A DNA stretch of 5,376 bases from Parcubacteria group bacterium (GTDB lineage: Bacteria > Patescibacteriota > Minisyncoccia > Phycocordibacterales > UBA2163). Positions 1 to 5,376 of the stretch are shown piece after piece. The stretch is taken from the NCBI GenBank assembly GCA_016784285.1, contig JADHUX010000037.1, positions 1 through 5,376 of the forward strand. The letters run 5' to 3'. The notes beneath the pieces were generated by a model, which saw only the letters and a list, made by a program, of their open reading frames with translations, was not told the origin of the DNA and did no database searches. Within the stretch, counting starts at the first letter, position 1. Each line of letters starts with the position of its first letter. The position numbers and the translations under genes are program-made.

Positions 1-71
1 TCACTGTCAGCTCTGCGCATAGCCGCTTTTTTAACATCTTCTTTTATTTTAAATGCTATTTGTGTAGTCAT
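1..71 (-). CDS. N-terminus of a small RelB/DinJ- or RHH-like antitoxin (partial)
   Basis: The minus strand starts with ATG at 71-69 and stays open to the window edge, giving 23 codons: MTTQIAFKIKEDVKKAAMRR followed by ADS. A short beta-like stretch (TQIAFKIKE) followed by a basic helix (DVKKAAMRRA) is the usual opening of ribbon-helix-helix antitoxins of the RelB/DinJ type, where the strand contacts DNA and the helix dimerises. Such antitoxins bind a partner toxin and repress their own promoter. Support here comes from a strong promoter with tandem repeats ending just before the start codon. The start is chosen because that promoter leaves room for almost no leader; the next in-frame ATG is codon 18. 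The rest of the gene and any toxin lie outside the window. Other small RHH regulators are possible. The coding status is fairly secure, the family is inferred from a short stretch. Confidence 0.6.
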   Translation of the reverse strand, partial: MTTQIAFKIKEDVKKAAMRRADS

Positions 72-79
72 ATATGATA

Positions 80-107
80 AGTATATGTTTTGTATATGTT
101 TTGTCAA
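80..107 (-). promoter_or_regulatory. Near-consensus sigma70-type promoter of the antitoxin-like gene
   Basis: Read on the minus strand, TTGACA (107-102, perfect -35) is followed by a 16-bp spacer and TATACT (85-80, 5 of 6 matches to the -10). Only 8 bases separate the -10 from the ATG at 71-69, so the expected transcription start falls at or next to the start codon and the message would be leaderless. No ribosome binding site is possible in this arrangement. The promoter lies between the MurJ stop and the antitoxin-like start, so this gene does not need read-through from murJ. Confidence 0.75.
81..102 (-). repeat. Two tandem 11-bp direct repeats inside the promoter (candidate operator)
   Basis: On the plus strand GTATATGTTTT occurs twice, exactly and back to back, at 81-91 and 92-102. 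The pair fills the whole spacer and overlaps both the -10 and the last base of the -35 of the antitoxin-like promoter. An 11-bp spacing is about one helical turn, so two protein dimers would sit on the same DNA face. That is a common arrangement for RHH repressors, so autoregulation by the adjacent gene product is the natural reading. An 8-bp palindrome CATATATG (69-76) sits on the start codon next to it. The repeats are seen directly, the operator role is inferred. Confidence 0.6.
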
Positions 108-111
108 CCCT

Positions 112-127
112 GTCGTTCGCGAACGAC
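112..127. repeat. Perfect 16-bp palindrome GTCGTTCGCGAACGAC
   Basis: The 16 bases are exactly self-complementary with no spacer, and CCT/AGG flanks extend the symmetry by three more pairs if one inserted G (128) is allowed. It lies 14 bp after the murJ stop and 4 bp upstream of the -35 of the antitoxin-like promoter. It has no T-run on either side, so it is not a standard intrinsic terminator, although the RNA could fold with a small TCGCGA loop. Its GC content is high against the AT-rich surroundings. A regulator-binding site or an mRNA 3'-end stabilising hairpin are both possible. Confidence 0.7.
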
Positions 128-141
128 GAGGTCAAGCTCTA

Positions 142-1830
142 CTAAATCTCTTCTTGTTCTGCTATGACAGTATCTGCGCGCCAGAATTTGGAGTGGAGTG
201 AGCGCCATACCTCACCTATTTCTTTATTGCCCAGAAGTACAAGCATCATCACACCTGTCGCTATACCTACTATCCCTGCAAATAGCCCTTGAGAGAAGAT
301 CCCCCAGAATGTATCTATATCAAACAAGTCGTCAAATACATTTAAGAATTCATAGGAGACAAAACCCATTAATATAGAAGCTGAAAGGCTTTGGAAGAAT
401 GTCTTGGAGAGCGAACGTGAGAACGAACTAAAGTCTTTCTGGAACATTACCCAAAACGCAGTCGCATTTAGTATAAGTGCGATAGAGTACCCAAGCGGAA
501 GCATCAGTACAGACGTGCCTTCTATACCCTCTACTCTAAAAAGTGATTCTATAAAGTACTGAAATGTAGGACTCCCTGCAAAGACCTTTCCAAGTCCAAA
601 AGCAAATACTATCACAAGACCAGCTGATACTAAGTTTAGTATAAGAGGCTTCTTGGTATTGCCAGCTGCATAATATCCTCTTACGAAAAGCAATACTAAA
701 CCTTGCGCAGCAATAGAAACTGCAAAGAGTGCGAGCGCTGCGGCAGTGAGCCTGGTGTCCGCCCAGTCAAACTCACCTGAACCGAGTATTACACGGACTA
801 TCTGCGCTCGGAGGATTATAAATAGCACTATCGCTGGGAACGACCAAAAGATGATGTGCTTACTAGCTGTAAGTACCTGGCTTAAGAATTCTTTCTTCTC
901 GCCATTTGAGAACATCTTCGCAAGAGTTGGGAATGCAGCCACAGAATATGAGACACCAATGATAGTAAGTGGTACAGACTGTAAGTTAAATGAGAGGTTA
1001 AACACAGCAATAGACCCGCTTGTCATAAGTGAGGCAAAAGAGATAAGGAAAAGGAGCGATATCTGGTGCGCAGAAAGCGCTAAAGTTCTTGGAAGTGAAA
1101 GAAAGATAACTTTTTTAACATCGTTAAAGTTTTCCTTAAGCTGTCCAAGGGCGACCCTTGGAAGAAATTTGTTTCTAACTATAAACGGTATCTGTATGCC
1201 TAAGTGTAGTATTGCACCGAGTACTACACCGTAACCAAGACCTATAAAACCAAAACTTGGATAGAAAAATACAATACCAACTATGATACCGATATTGTAA
1301 AGCACTGGTGAGAGCGCATAAAGCACAAACTTGCGGTGGATTTGTGTAATACTCGCAAATAGGTTTGAAATACCCAAGAATATAGGCTGAAGCAAAAGCA
1401 CGCGGGTCAAGAGTATAAGGTCAGCAAACTGCGCAGACTCCATAAGCCCTGGGAAGAAGAGTTTCATAAGCTGTGGTGTGAATATGAAAGCAACGACGCT
1501 CACAATAATGATTATCAAAAAGAAAGCAGAGAAGATCGTGTTAATAAATTCTTTTTCTTTTAGCTTAGAGATTGCGGACTTCTCTGCAAGAAACGGTATA
1601 AGCACATATACAGATACGATAGAAGCTATAGCTACGAAGATAATGTCCGGTAAACGAAACGCCGCGTAGTATGTGTCGAGCACTGCTCCGGCACCAAAGA
1701 AGTGCGCGAGTAAGCGGTCACGAAAAAGCGCCAATATTTGCGAAAGCAAAGCAAAGGCACCCAAAAGATAAGCGGCCTCGTGAAGACCGTTTATCTCTTT
1801 ATGTATTAGGTTAAATATACGTCTTACCAT
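142..1830 (-). CDS. murJ: MurJ/MVF-family lipid-linked saccharide flippase
   Basis: This 562-aa polytopic membrane protein belongs to the MOP superfamily; MurJ flips lipid II across the cytoplasmic membrane for peptidoglycan synthesis. The family signature is at residues 30-61: FRDRLLAHFFGAG, then LDTYYAAFRLPD. R37, D38 and D52 correspond to R24, D25 and D39 of E. coli MurJ as I recall that sequence. Alternating hydrophobic spans run to about residue 533 and fit the 14-helix fold. A charged tail of about 30 residues ends the protein. Length is slightly above the roughly 510 aa of E. coli MurJ. Positions matching E. coli R18, R52 and R270 are Q31, F65 and an N-L-Q stretch near 282-284, so the substrate is less certain than the fold. 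The start lies 48 bp after the ligase-like gene on the same strand, suggesting co-transcription. No Shine-Dalgarno is seen before ATG. A Wzx-like role is the main alternative. Confidence 0.88.
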   Translation of the reverse strand: MVRRIFNLIHKEINGLHEAAYLLGAFALLSQILALFRDRLLAHFFGAGAVLDTYYAAFRLPDIIFVAIASIVSVYVLIPFLAEKSAISKLKEKEFINTIFSAFFLIIIIVSVVAFIFTPQLMKLFFPGLMESAQFADLILLTRVLLLQPIFLGISNLFASITQIHRKFVLYALSPVLYNIGIIVGIVFFYPSFGFIGLGYGVVLGAILHLGIQIPFIVRNKFLPRVALGQLKENFNDVKKVIFLSLPRTLALSAHQISLLFLISFASLMTSGSIAVFNLSFNLQSVPLTIIGVSYSVAAFPTLAKMFSNGEKKEFLSQVLTASKHIIFWSFPAIVLFIILRAQIVRVILGSGEFDWADTRLTAAALALFAVSIAAQGLVLLFVRGYYAAGNTKKPLILNLVSAGLVIVFAFGLGKVFAGSPTFQYFIESLFRVEGIEGTSVLMLPLGYSIALILNATAFWVMFQKDFSSFSRSLSKTFFQSLSASILMGFVSYEFLNVFDDLFDIDTFWGIFSQGLFAGIVGIATGVMMLVLLGNKEIGEVWRSLHSKFWRADTVIAEQEEI

Positions 1831-1847
1831 GTGTTTGTATACAACAC
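1831..1847 (-). repeat. Inverted repeat abutting the murJ start codon
   Basis: TTGTATACAA (1835-1844) is a perfect 10-bp palindrome, and GTG/CAC flanks extend it with one unpaired T (1834). It ends directly at the ATG of murJ (1828-1830), where a ribosome binding site would normally be. A TATACT hexamer (1853-1848), identical to the -10 of the antitoxin-like promoter, lies just upstream on the minus strand but has no convincing -35. The element could be an operator or a small hairpin at the start codon; chance is possible in AT-rich DNA. Confidence 0.4.
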
Positions 1848-1855
1848 AGTATAAA

Positions 1856-1875
1856 GGTTTTTAGTTGTTAAAACC
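1856..1875 (-). terminator. Weak hairpin after the ligase-like gene
   Basis: On the minus strand GGTTTT (1875-1870) pairs with AAAACC (1861-1856) around an 8-base loop, beginning 3 bases after the ligase-like stop codon and followed by TTTAT. The stem is only six pairs with two GC pairs and the T-run is short, so it would at best be a partial terminator or a pause. Read-through into murJ is likely. Confidence 0.25.
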
Positions 1876-1878
1876 AGT

Positions 1879-4257
1879 CTATTCCCCTTCTATAGGTAGA
1901 GTATCTGACTCTGCTTGTTGGAATGGATTCTCATCTGCTTTAAGACTTTCTATTATGGCTTTTACATCTTCATTTCCAGGATTTAGAGTGGCTATTACTT
2001 CAAACTGTTCTATAGCTTCATCAACCCTGTCTTCATTGAAGTAATTTACACCAAGGAAGTATCTTGCATTTGAATATTGTGAATTAAGTATTACAGCCTT
2101 CTCAAGAGCATTGATCGCTTTTTCAGTGTTACCTTCATTTGTTTGCAACAATCCAAGCTGGAAGAAAAATGTAGGATTATTTGGTTCTATAACTACAGCT
2201 GCTTCAACTGACTTTATAGCTCCTTTTATGTTACCTGCTTGTATCTCAAGTTGTGAAAGTAGAAATATTGCTTCTGTGTAATTATTCTTTTTACCAAGAG
2301 CCAAACTTATAAATTGTTTTGCTCCTTCAATATTTCCACTATCTTTTGCGAGTTCAAGTCTTGCAAGTGTAAGAAGTACTTCTGGGCTATGTGGGTTTAA
2401 GAGAAGTGCTTGTGAATAAGACCGCTGTGCACTTTCGTATGCTCCCTCAACCCCTAAAGGTATTACAGAGCCATATACTCGTCCAAGCATACTCCAGTTT
2501 TGATAATTTTTATCATCAATCTTTATAGCTGCTTGCACATTAGAGATAGCAGAAGCTAAAATATTCTGAAACTCAGTTCTTCTTTCTTCTAGATCTTTTT
2601 CTTCATCAGATAATACTTGATTTATCCTAGCCAAGTTTATCTCAGCTGCAAATGTATTATATCTATCATTATTGCCTAATTTAATAGCAGTTGCGACTTT
2701 CTTTTCTGCTTTTTCTATATCTCCTTCAACGTTTGCAGCAACTAAAGAACCCTGAAATGCAACTGCAGAAGTATATTGCCCACCAACTAAATAAAGCGAC
2801 ACCGCACTTATGATAAGTAGTATTGTTAATGCAAGTATTGATACAAATCCAATACGAGGATTTGAAGCAAAATCAATAATCTTTTCTATAGGTGCACTTG
2901 GTCTATGCCTTAGTGATGCTATATACATACCGGTAAGCAAGAATGCAAGAGTAACTATAACAACATTTGGAATATATATTATAGTGAATACCCACAAATA
3001 TATAGATCCTAAGAATAACGACATTGACAAATAATACGATGCTTTGTCCTCAATAGCAGAAACAATAAGATTTTTAAATCCACTATATAGAAGAAATATA
3101 AAGAATGCTATCCACGCAATACCGCCTATTGCTCCTGTGGTTGTAAATGATGTCGGTATAAACCCAACTCCAGATTCAAAATCTATATTCCAAAATAATG
3201 TATTATTTATTGATTGTGATTTTAGTCTTGTCCACTGATTTGCAAACGTATTAGGACCAGAGCCAAATAGTAAATTTTCTTTGTATGTTTCTTTTGTTAT
3301 ATCTATAGTACTTTGCCATGATGGACGTGCTTCTATATGAGAGACATCAAACAATGAAGAAGTATATCCACCTAAAAATGAACCTGCGACAATAAAAGCT
3401 ACAGATATTATCAATAATACAATAGATGGTATTGTTGCTTTGCCTTTTTCTTGATTTGCAGATTTATTAGACTGTTCTGTACTATTACCAAATTTAAATA
3501 TACTTTTTGAAAGACTGTATACCAGCAAACCTAGAGAGAAAAGTCCTACTAAGAGCCATACCGGGAAAAAATTAATAATCGTAAGGAAGACAACTGATAT
3601 AATTAAGATAATACATAGTATAAACCGTGATAATTTATTAAGATTTAATCCTTCTAGTGTAATAAGAGAAAGTATTGTAGTAAGTCCTAAGAAAATACCT
3701 AGATCATTCCATTTTCCAAGTAAGTTAGCGGTTGGTGTTGTAAATATGCCAAATGACAAGAAGTCAGCACCAAATATTAGTCGTAAACCTTGAAAAATAA
3801 CCAATATTCCTAGAGAGAGCACTAATGCCATATGAATACGAAATACAGACTCTTTTGTCTTCAAAAGAAGCGGTACTAAAGAAAGCATTAATACCATAAT
3901 AGTAATAAAGCCAAATGTATCTATTTCAAAGCCTTGTCCTAAATACGATATACTACTATTTCCGGAAAATATTGCCGACAAAAGGTATATAACCGGCAAT
4001 GCCCAAGCAATAAGTACTATACCGTTACGAGGAAGAACGATTTCCCCTCTTTTTAATTTTGAAATCAAAAATAAGAAAAATGCTACCAAAATACTCACAA
4101 AGATCAGGAGAGATTTTGTGAATGAGAAAGGAACTGATAATGAAGGTATAAAGAAGATAGGAAGAAGAAACATAACACCCATAATCAAATAGAGTGCCAT
4201 ATTTTCAAACCGTGGTGTCTTGTCTTTATCTTCCACGTTTAATTTTGCATATTCCAT
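1879..4257 (-). CDS. O-antigen ligase / PglL / Wzy-like membrane protein with C-terminal TPR domain
   Basis: 792 aa. By eye about 13 membrane spans (near residues 22-40, 47-67, 79-97, 113-132, 140-161, 185-201, 211-229, 232-250, 277-297, 373-391, 408-426, 429-447, 470-491). Basic loops fall consistently on the inside, so the 298-372 loop and the C-terminus are outside. That loop carries the family pattern ARPSWQSTIDI (R311, W314) and LLFGSGPNTF (329-338). The upstream TTPTANLLGKWNDLG (173-187) resembles the usual GT..NPN.LA segment. Such enzymes transfer or polymerise lipid-linked glycans on the outer membrane face. Residues about 585-760 hold roughly five TPRs ending in NP-type turns (ALLLNP, VVIEPN, ATLNPG), probably for protein contacts. 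The external loop lacks the expected HN-type histidine after the glycine motif. Start at 4257 has no Shine-Dalgarno; the alternative M20 would remove only a charged leader. Exact substrate is unknown. Confidence 0.8.
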   Translation of the reverse strand: MEYAKLNVEDKDKTPRFENMALYLIMGVMFLLPIFFIPSLSVPFSFTKSLLIFVSILVAFFLFLISKLKRGEIVLPRNGIVLIAWALPVIYLLSAIFSGNSSISYLGQGFEIDTFGFITIMVLMLSLVPLLLKTKESVFRIHMALVLSLGILVIFQGLRLIFGADFLSFGIFTTPTANLLGKWNDLGIFLGLTTILSLITLEGLNLNKLSRFILCIILIISVVFLTIINFFPVWLLVGLFSLGLLVYSLSKSIFKFGNSTEQSNKSANQEKGKATIPSIVLLIISVAFIVAGSFLGGYTSSLFDVSHIEARPSWQSTIDITKETYKENLLFGSGPNTFANQWTRLKSQSINNTLFWNIDFESGVGFIPTSFTTTGAIGGIAWIAFFIFLLYSGFKNLIVSAIEDKASYYLSMSLFLGSIYLWVFTIIYIPNVVIVTLAFLLTGMYIASLRHRPSAPIEKIIDFASNPRIGFVSILALTILLIISAVSLYLVGGQYTSAVAFQGSLVAANVEGDIEKAEKKVATAIKLGNNDRYNTFAAEINLARINQVLSDEEKDLEERRTEFQNILASAISNVQAAIKIDDKNYQNWSMLGRVYGSVIPLGVEGAYESAQRSYSQALLLNPHSPEVLLTLARLELAKDSGNIEGAKQFISLALGKKNNYTEAIFLLSQLEIQAGNIKGAIKSVEAAVVIEPNNPTFFFQLGLLQTNEGNTEKAINALEKAVILNSQYSNARYFLGVNYFNEDRVDEAIEQFEVIATLNPGNEDVKAIIESLKADENPFQQAESDTLPIEGE

Positions 4258-4286
4258 AAATAATAACTAATTATATTAATAATAAT

Positions 4287-4293
4287 CCCCCCC
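4287..4293 (-). repeat. Run of seven G in the presumed 5' UTR of the ligase-like gene
   Basis: Seven consecutive C on the plus strand (G on the coding strand) stand alone in an almost pure A/T stretch, 29 bases before the ATG. The distance is too great for a ribosome binding site. Homopolymer runs of this length can slip in replication, so length variation between cells is possible. Confidence 0.6.
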
Positions 4294-4309
4294 TATTTAT
4301 AATACATAT

Positions 4310-4337
4310 ATAATAACAGCATATTAATATTAGCCAA
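4310..4337 (-). promoter_or_regulatory. Candidate promoter of the ligase-like gene
   Basis: On the minus strand TTGGCT (4337-4332, 4 of 6) is followed by a 16-bp spacer and TATTAT (4315-4310, 5 of 6). The start would fall near 4303, giving a leader of about 45 bases that contains the G7 run. A second, poorer pair is TTGAGT (4364-4359), a 17-bp spacer and TATTTT (4341-4336). The region is so AT-rich that -10-like hexamers are common, so the exact choice is uncertain. The perfect palindrome ATATTAATAT (4321-4330) lies in the spacer and may be chance. Confidence 0.4.
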
Positions 4338-4384
4338 AATATGGACTGTGTATAATTGACTCAATAAGCACAAAGACTCTCAAC

Positions 4385-4406
4385 AAAAATTAAGTTAGAA
4401 AAACTT
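4385..4406 (-). terminator. Weak intrinsic-terminator-like hairpin after the surface protein gene
   Basis: Starting inside the stop codon, AAGTT (4406-4402) pairs with AACTT (4396-4392) around a 5-base loop, followed by AA and five T (4389-4385) on the minus strand. The stem is five pairs with a single GC pair, so the hairpin is weak, but its position directly at the gene end and the T-run fit a terminator between this gene and the ligase-like gene, which has its own candidate promoter. Confidence 0.35.
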
Positions 4407-5376
4407 TACTGCGGTGTACTCGTTGCTGTACTTGCTGTTGTTTCTGCGGGATCACTTACTATCACCTGTCTTGTAGATGTAGCGGTATTGCCTGCTTGGT
4501 CTACAGCTACGTAAGATATTGTGTATGTGGTTGAGCTAGCTGTGTTTAGTGTGATTTGAGATACTAATGTACCGTCTAGGTATGTTGTTATACCTAGGTT
4601 GTCGTTTACATTATCTGTGACTACAGCTCCTAGGTCAGAGTATGCATCGCCGATGTTTATGTTGGCTGGGTTGTTGCCGTTGATTATGATTACAGGTGAT
4701 TCTGTATCTGTGGATGTGGTGGTGGTTGAGGTGGTTTGTTCTGGTGTGGTTATTGAAGAATCATTTGAGCAAGCTCCAGGTTTTAAACTAATTGTTCCAG
4801 CAACTACATCATCTGCCTCTAAACACCCAATTTGGCCATTTTTGTCATAGATAGTTAAACCTATCGGCTTCTCCGCACTCCCTATTACAAAATCATCTTT
4901 TACATATAATGACTTTGTTGAAATGGAATCTGCAATGAATTCAGTTACGGTAAGTACTCCATCTACAACTTTTGTACCAAGAGTGCTTAGCCCATCTATA
5001 ACTCCCCGCAATGAAACCACGCTACTTCCAGAACCTGACACTCCTGCTGCCAACTGCGCTTCAACCGTTGCTAAACGCACTTCCAAATCCCCTACCTTCT
5101 CGGCAAGTTCTTGCACACCTGCAAGTGTAAATGTAACAAGTTTGTAAATGTCTACACCTTTGCCTGATACAGAGAGTACTTCAGTAGGTGCTTCCTCTGC
5201 TATCAAACCGAGACGCATAGGCGCGTCGTCGTCTTCATGGTTGTAGTGATACTCTGCGACACCTACTGCTTCAAGTTTCTCTAAGATCGTCCCCTTTTCT
5301 TCGTCTGTTACGTATGTAATATCTTTTTTACTTGTCTTTGTTGAGATGTTTACAAATGCAGTCGCTGCCACATCGC
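4406..5376 (-). CDS. C-terminal part of a surface protein: S74-type chaperone domain, coiled coil and DUF5011-like Ig domain (partial)
   Basis: The frame is open to the window edge, so only the last 323 codons or so are seen; residues here count from the GTG at 5371. Residues 8-18 (NISTKTSKKDI) and 52-93 (LGLIAEEAP, then VDIYKLVTFTLAGVQELAEK) match the pattern of peptidase S74 / intramolecular chaperone domains, which assist trimerisation of fibrous proteins such as phage tail spikes. A short coiled coil follows (about 86-108), then a G/S-rich hinge. Residues 147-201 (SISTKSLYVKDDFVIGS, KPIGLTIYDKNGQ) carry two cysteines (C183, C201) in a form I associate with CPR surface proteins. Residues 205-224 are 14/20 Ser or Thr. 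Residues 224-306 look like one DUF5011 Ig-like domain (SDLGAVVTDN, YVAVDQAGNTATSTR). No C-terminal anchor is seen. Role inferred: extracellular fibre or adhesin. GTG as true start is unlikely because the S74 domain normally ends a longer protein. Confidence 0.75.
   Translation of the reverse strand, partial: DVAATAFVNISTKTSKKDITYVTDEEKGTILEKLEAVGVAEYHYNHEDDDAPMRLGLIAEEAPTEVLSVSGKGVDIYKLVTFTLAGVQELAEKVGDLEVRLATVEAQLAAGVSGSGSSVVSLRGVIDGLSTLGTKVVDGVLTVTEFIADSISTKSLYVKDDFVIGSAEKPIGLTIYDKNGQIGCLEADDVVAGTISLKPGACSNDSSITTPEQTTSTTTTSTDTESPVIIINGNNPANINIGDAYSDLGAVVTDNVNDNLGITTYLDGTLVSQITLNTASSTTYTISYVAVDQAGNTATSTRQVIVSDPAETTASTATSTPQ

Noticed and set aside
746..1234. Open plus-strand frame of 162 codons opposite murJ, and a shorter one at 1478-1669
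   Set aside because: Both lie fully inside the well-supported murJ gene on the other strand, show no recognisable domain and are explained as antisense shadows.
2810..3238. Two short plus-strand open frames opposite the ligase-like gene
   Set aside because: They oppose membrane-span codons of the real gene and show no independent protein features or start signals.
4351..4356. Perfect TATAAT on the plus strand in the 4258-4405 gap
   Set aside because: The expected -35 position reads TATTAG, the TG of an extended -10 is misplaced by one base, and it would only drive antisense RNA into the surface protein gene.
4356..4380. Repeated GACTC motifs (TTGACTCAA and AGACTCTCAA)
   Set aside because: The copies are short and inexact, with no supporting structure or spacing.
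4599..5147. Two plus-strand open frames opposite the surface protein gene
   Set aside because: Their composition mirrors the Thr/Ser-rich and coiled-coil codons of the minus-strand gene; no start signal or family resemblance.
5369..5371. GTG as the true start of the surface protein
   Set aside because: The frame continues upstream to the window edge and the S74-like domain would begin almost at residue 1, which is unlike the family; the gene is treated as partial.
1..5376. CRISPR arrays, tRNA or rRNA genes, insertion sequences
   Set aside because: No repeat-spacer pattern, no cloverleaf or rRNA-like stretch and no transposase-like frame was seen on either strand.

Overview
The window looks like a piece of a Patescibacteria / Candidate Phyla Radiation genome, most likely Parcubacteria-like. 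This is judged from protein style, not from a marker gene. The clues are a MurJ-type flippase whose family-typical charged residues are partly missing, an O-antigen-ligase-like membrane protein fused to TPR repeats, and a surface protein combining an S74-type chaperone domain, a cysteine-paired segment, a Thr/Ser-rich linker and one DUF5011-like Ig domain. No Shine-Dalgarno motif is visible before any of the three starts that lie in the window. Everything is encoded on the minus strand, so transcription runs from high to low coordinates.

Layout in order of transcription. 5376-4406: C-terminal part of a large secreted or surface protein; its frame is still open at the window edge. 4405-4258: AT-rich intergenic region of 148 bp with a weak terminator-like hairpin, a plausible promoter and a run of seven G in the presumed 5' UTR of the next gene. 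4257-1879: 792-aa polytopic membrane protein of the O-antigen ligase / PglL / Wzy type, with about 13 membrane spans, a large external loop and about five C-terminal TPRs. 1878-1831: 48-bp gap with two small inverted repeats. 1830-142: 562-aa MurJ/MVF-family lipid flippase. 141-72: short intergenic region packed with signals, namely a perfect 16-bp palindrome and a near-consensus sigma70-type promoter built over two identical 11-bp tandem repeats. 71-1: first 23 codons of a small protein that looks like a RelB/DinJ or other ribbon-helix-helix antitoxin; it runs off the window and may be translated from a leaderless transcript.

Working model (inference): the flippase moves a lipid-linked sugar across the membrane, the ligase-like protein transfers or polymerises it on the outer face, and the neighbouring Thr/Ser-rich surface protein is a candidate acceptor. 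The ligase gene is clearly more AT-rich than its neighbours in the rows counted, which may reflect a different history. The antitoxin-like gene is a separate unit with its own promoter and probable autoregulatory operator.
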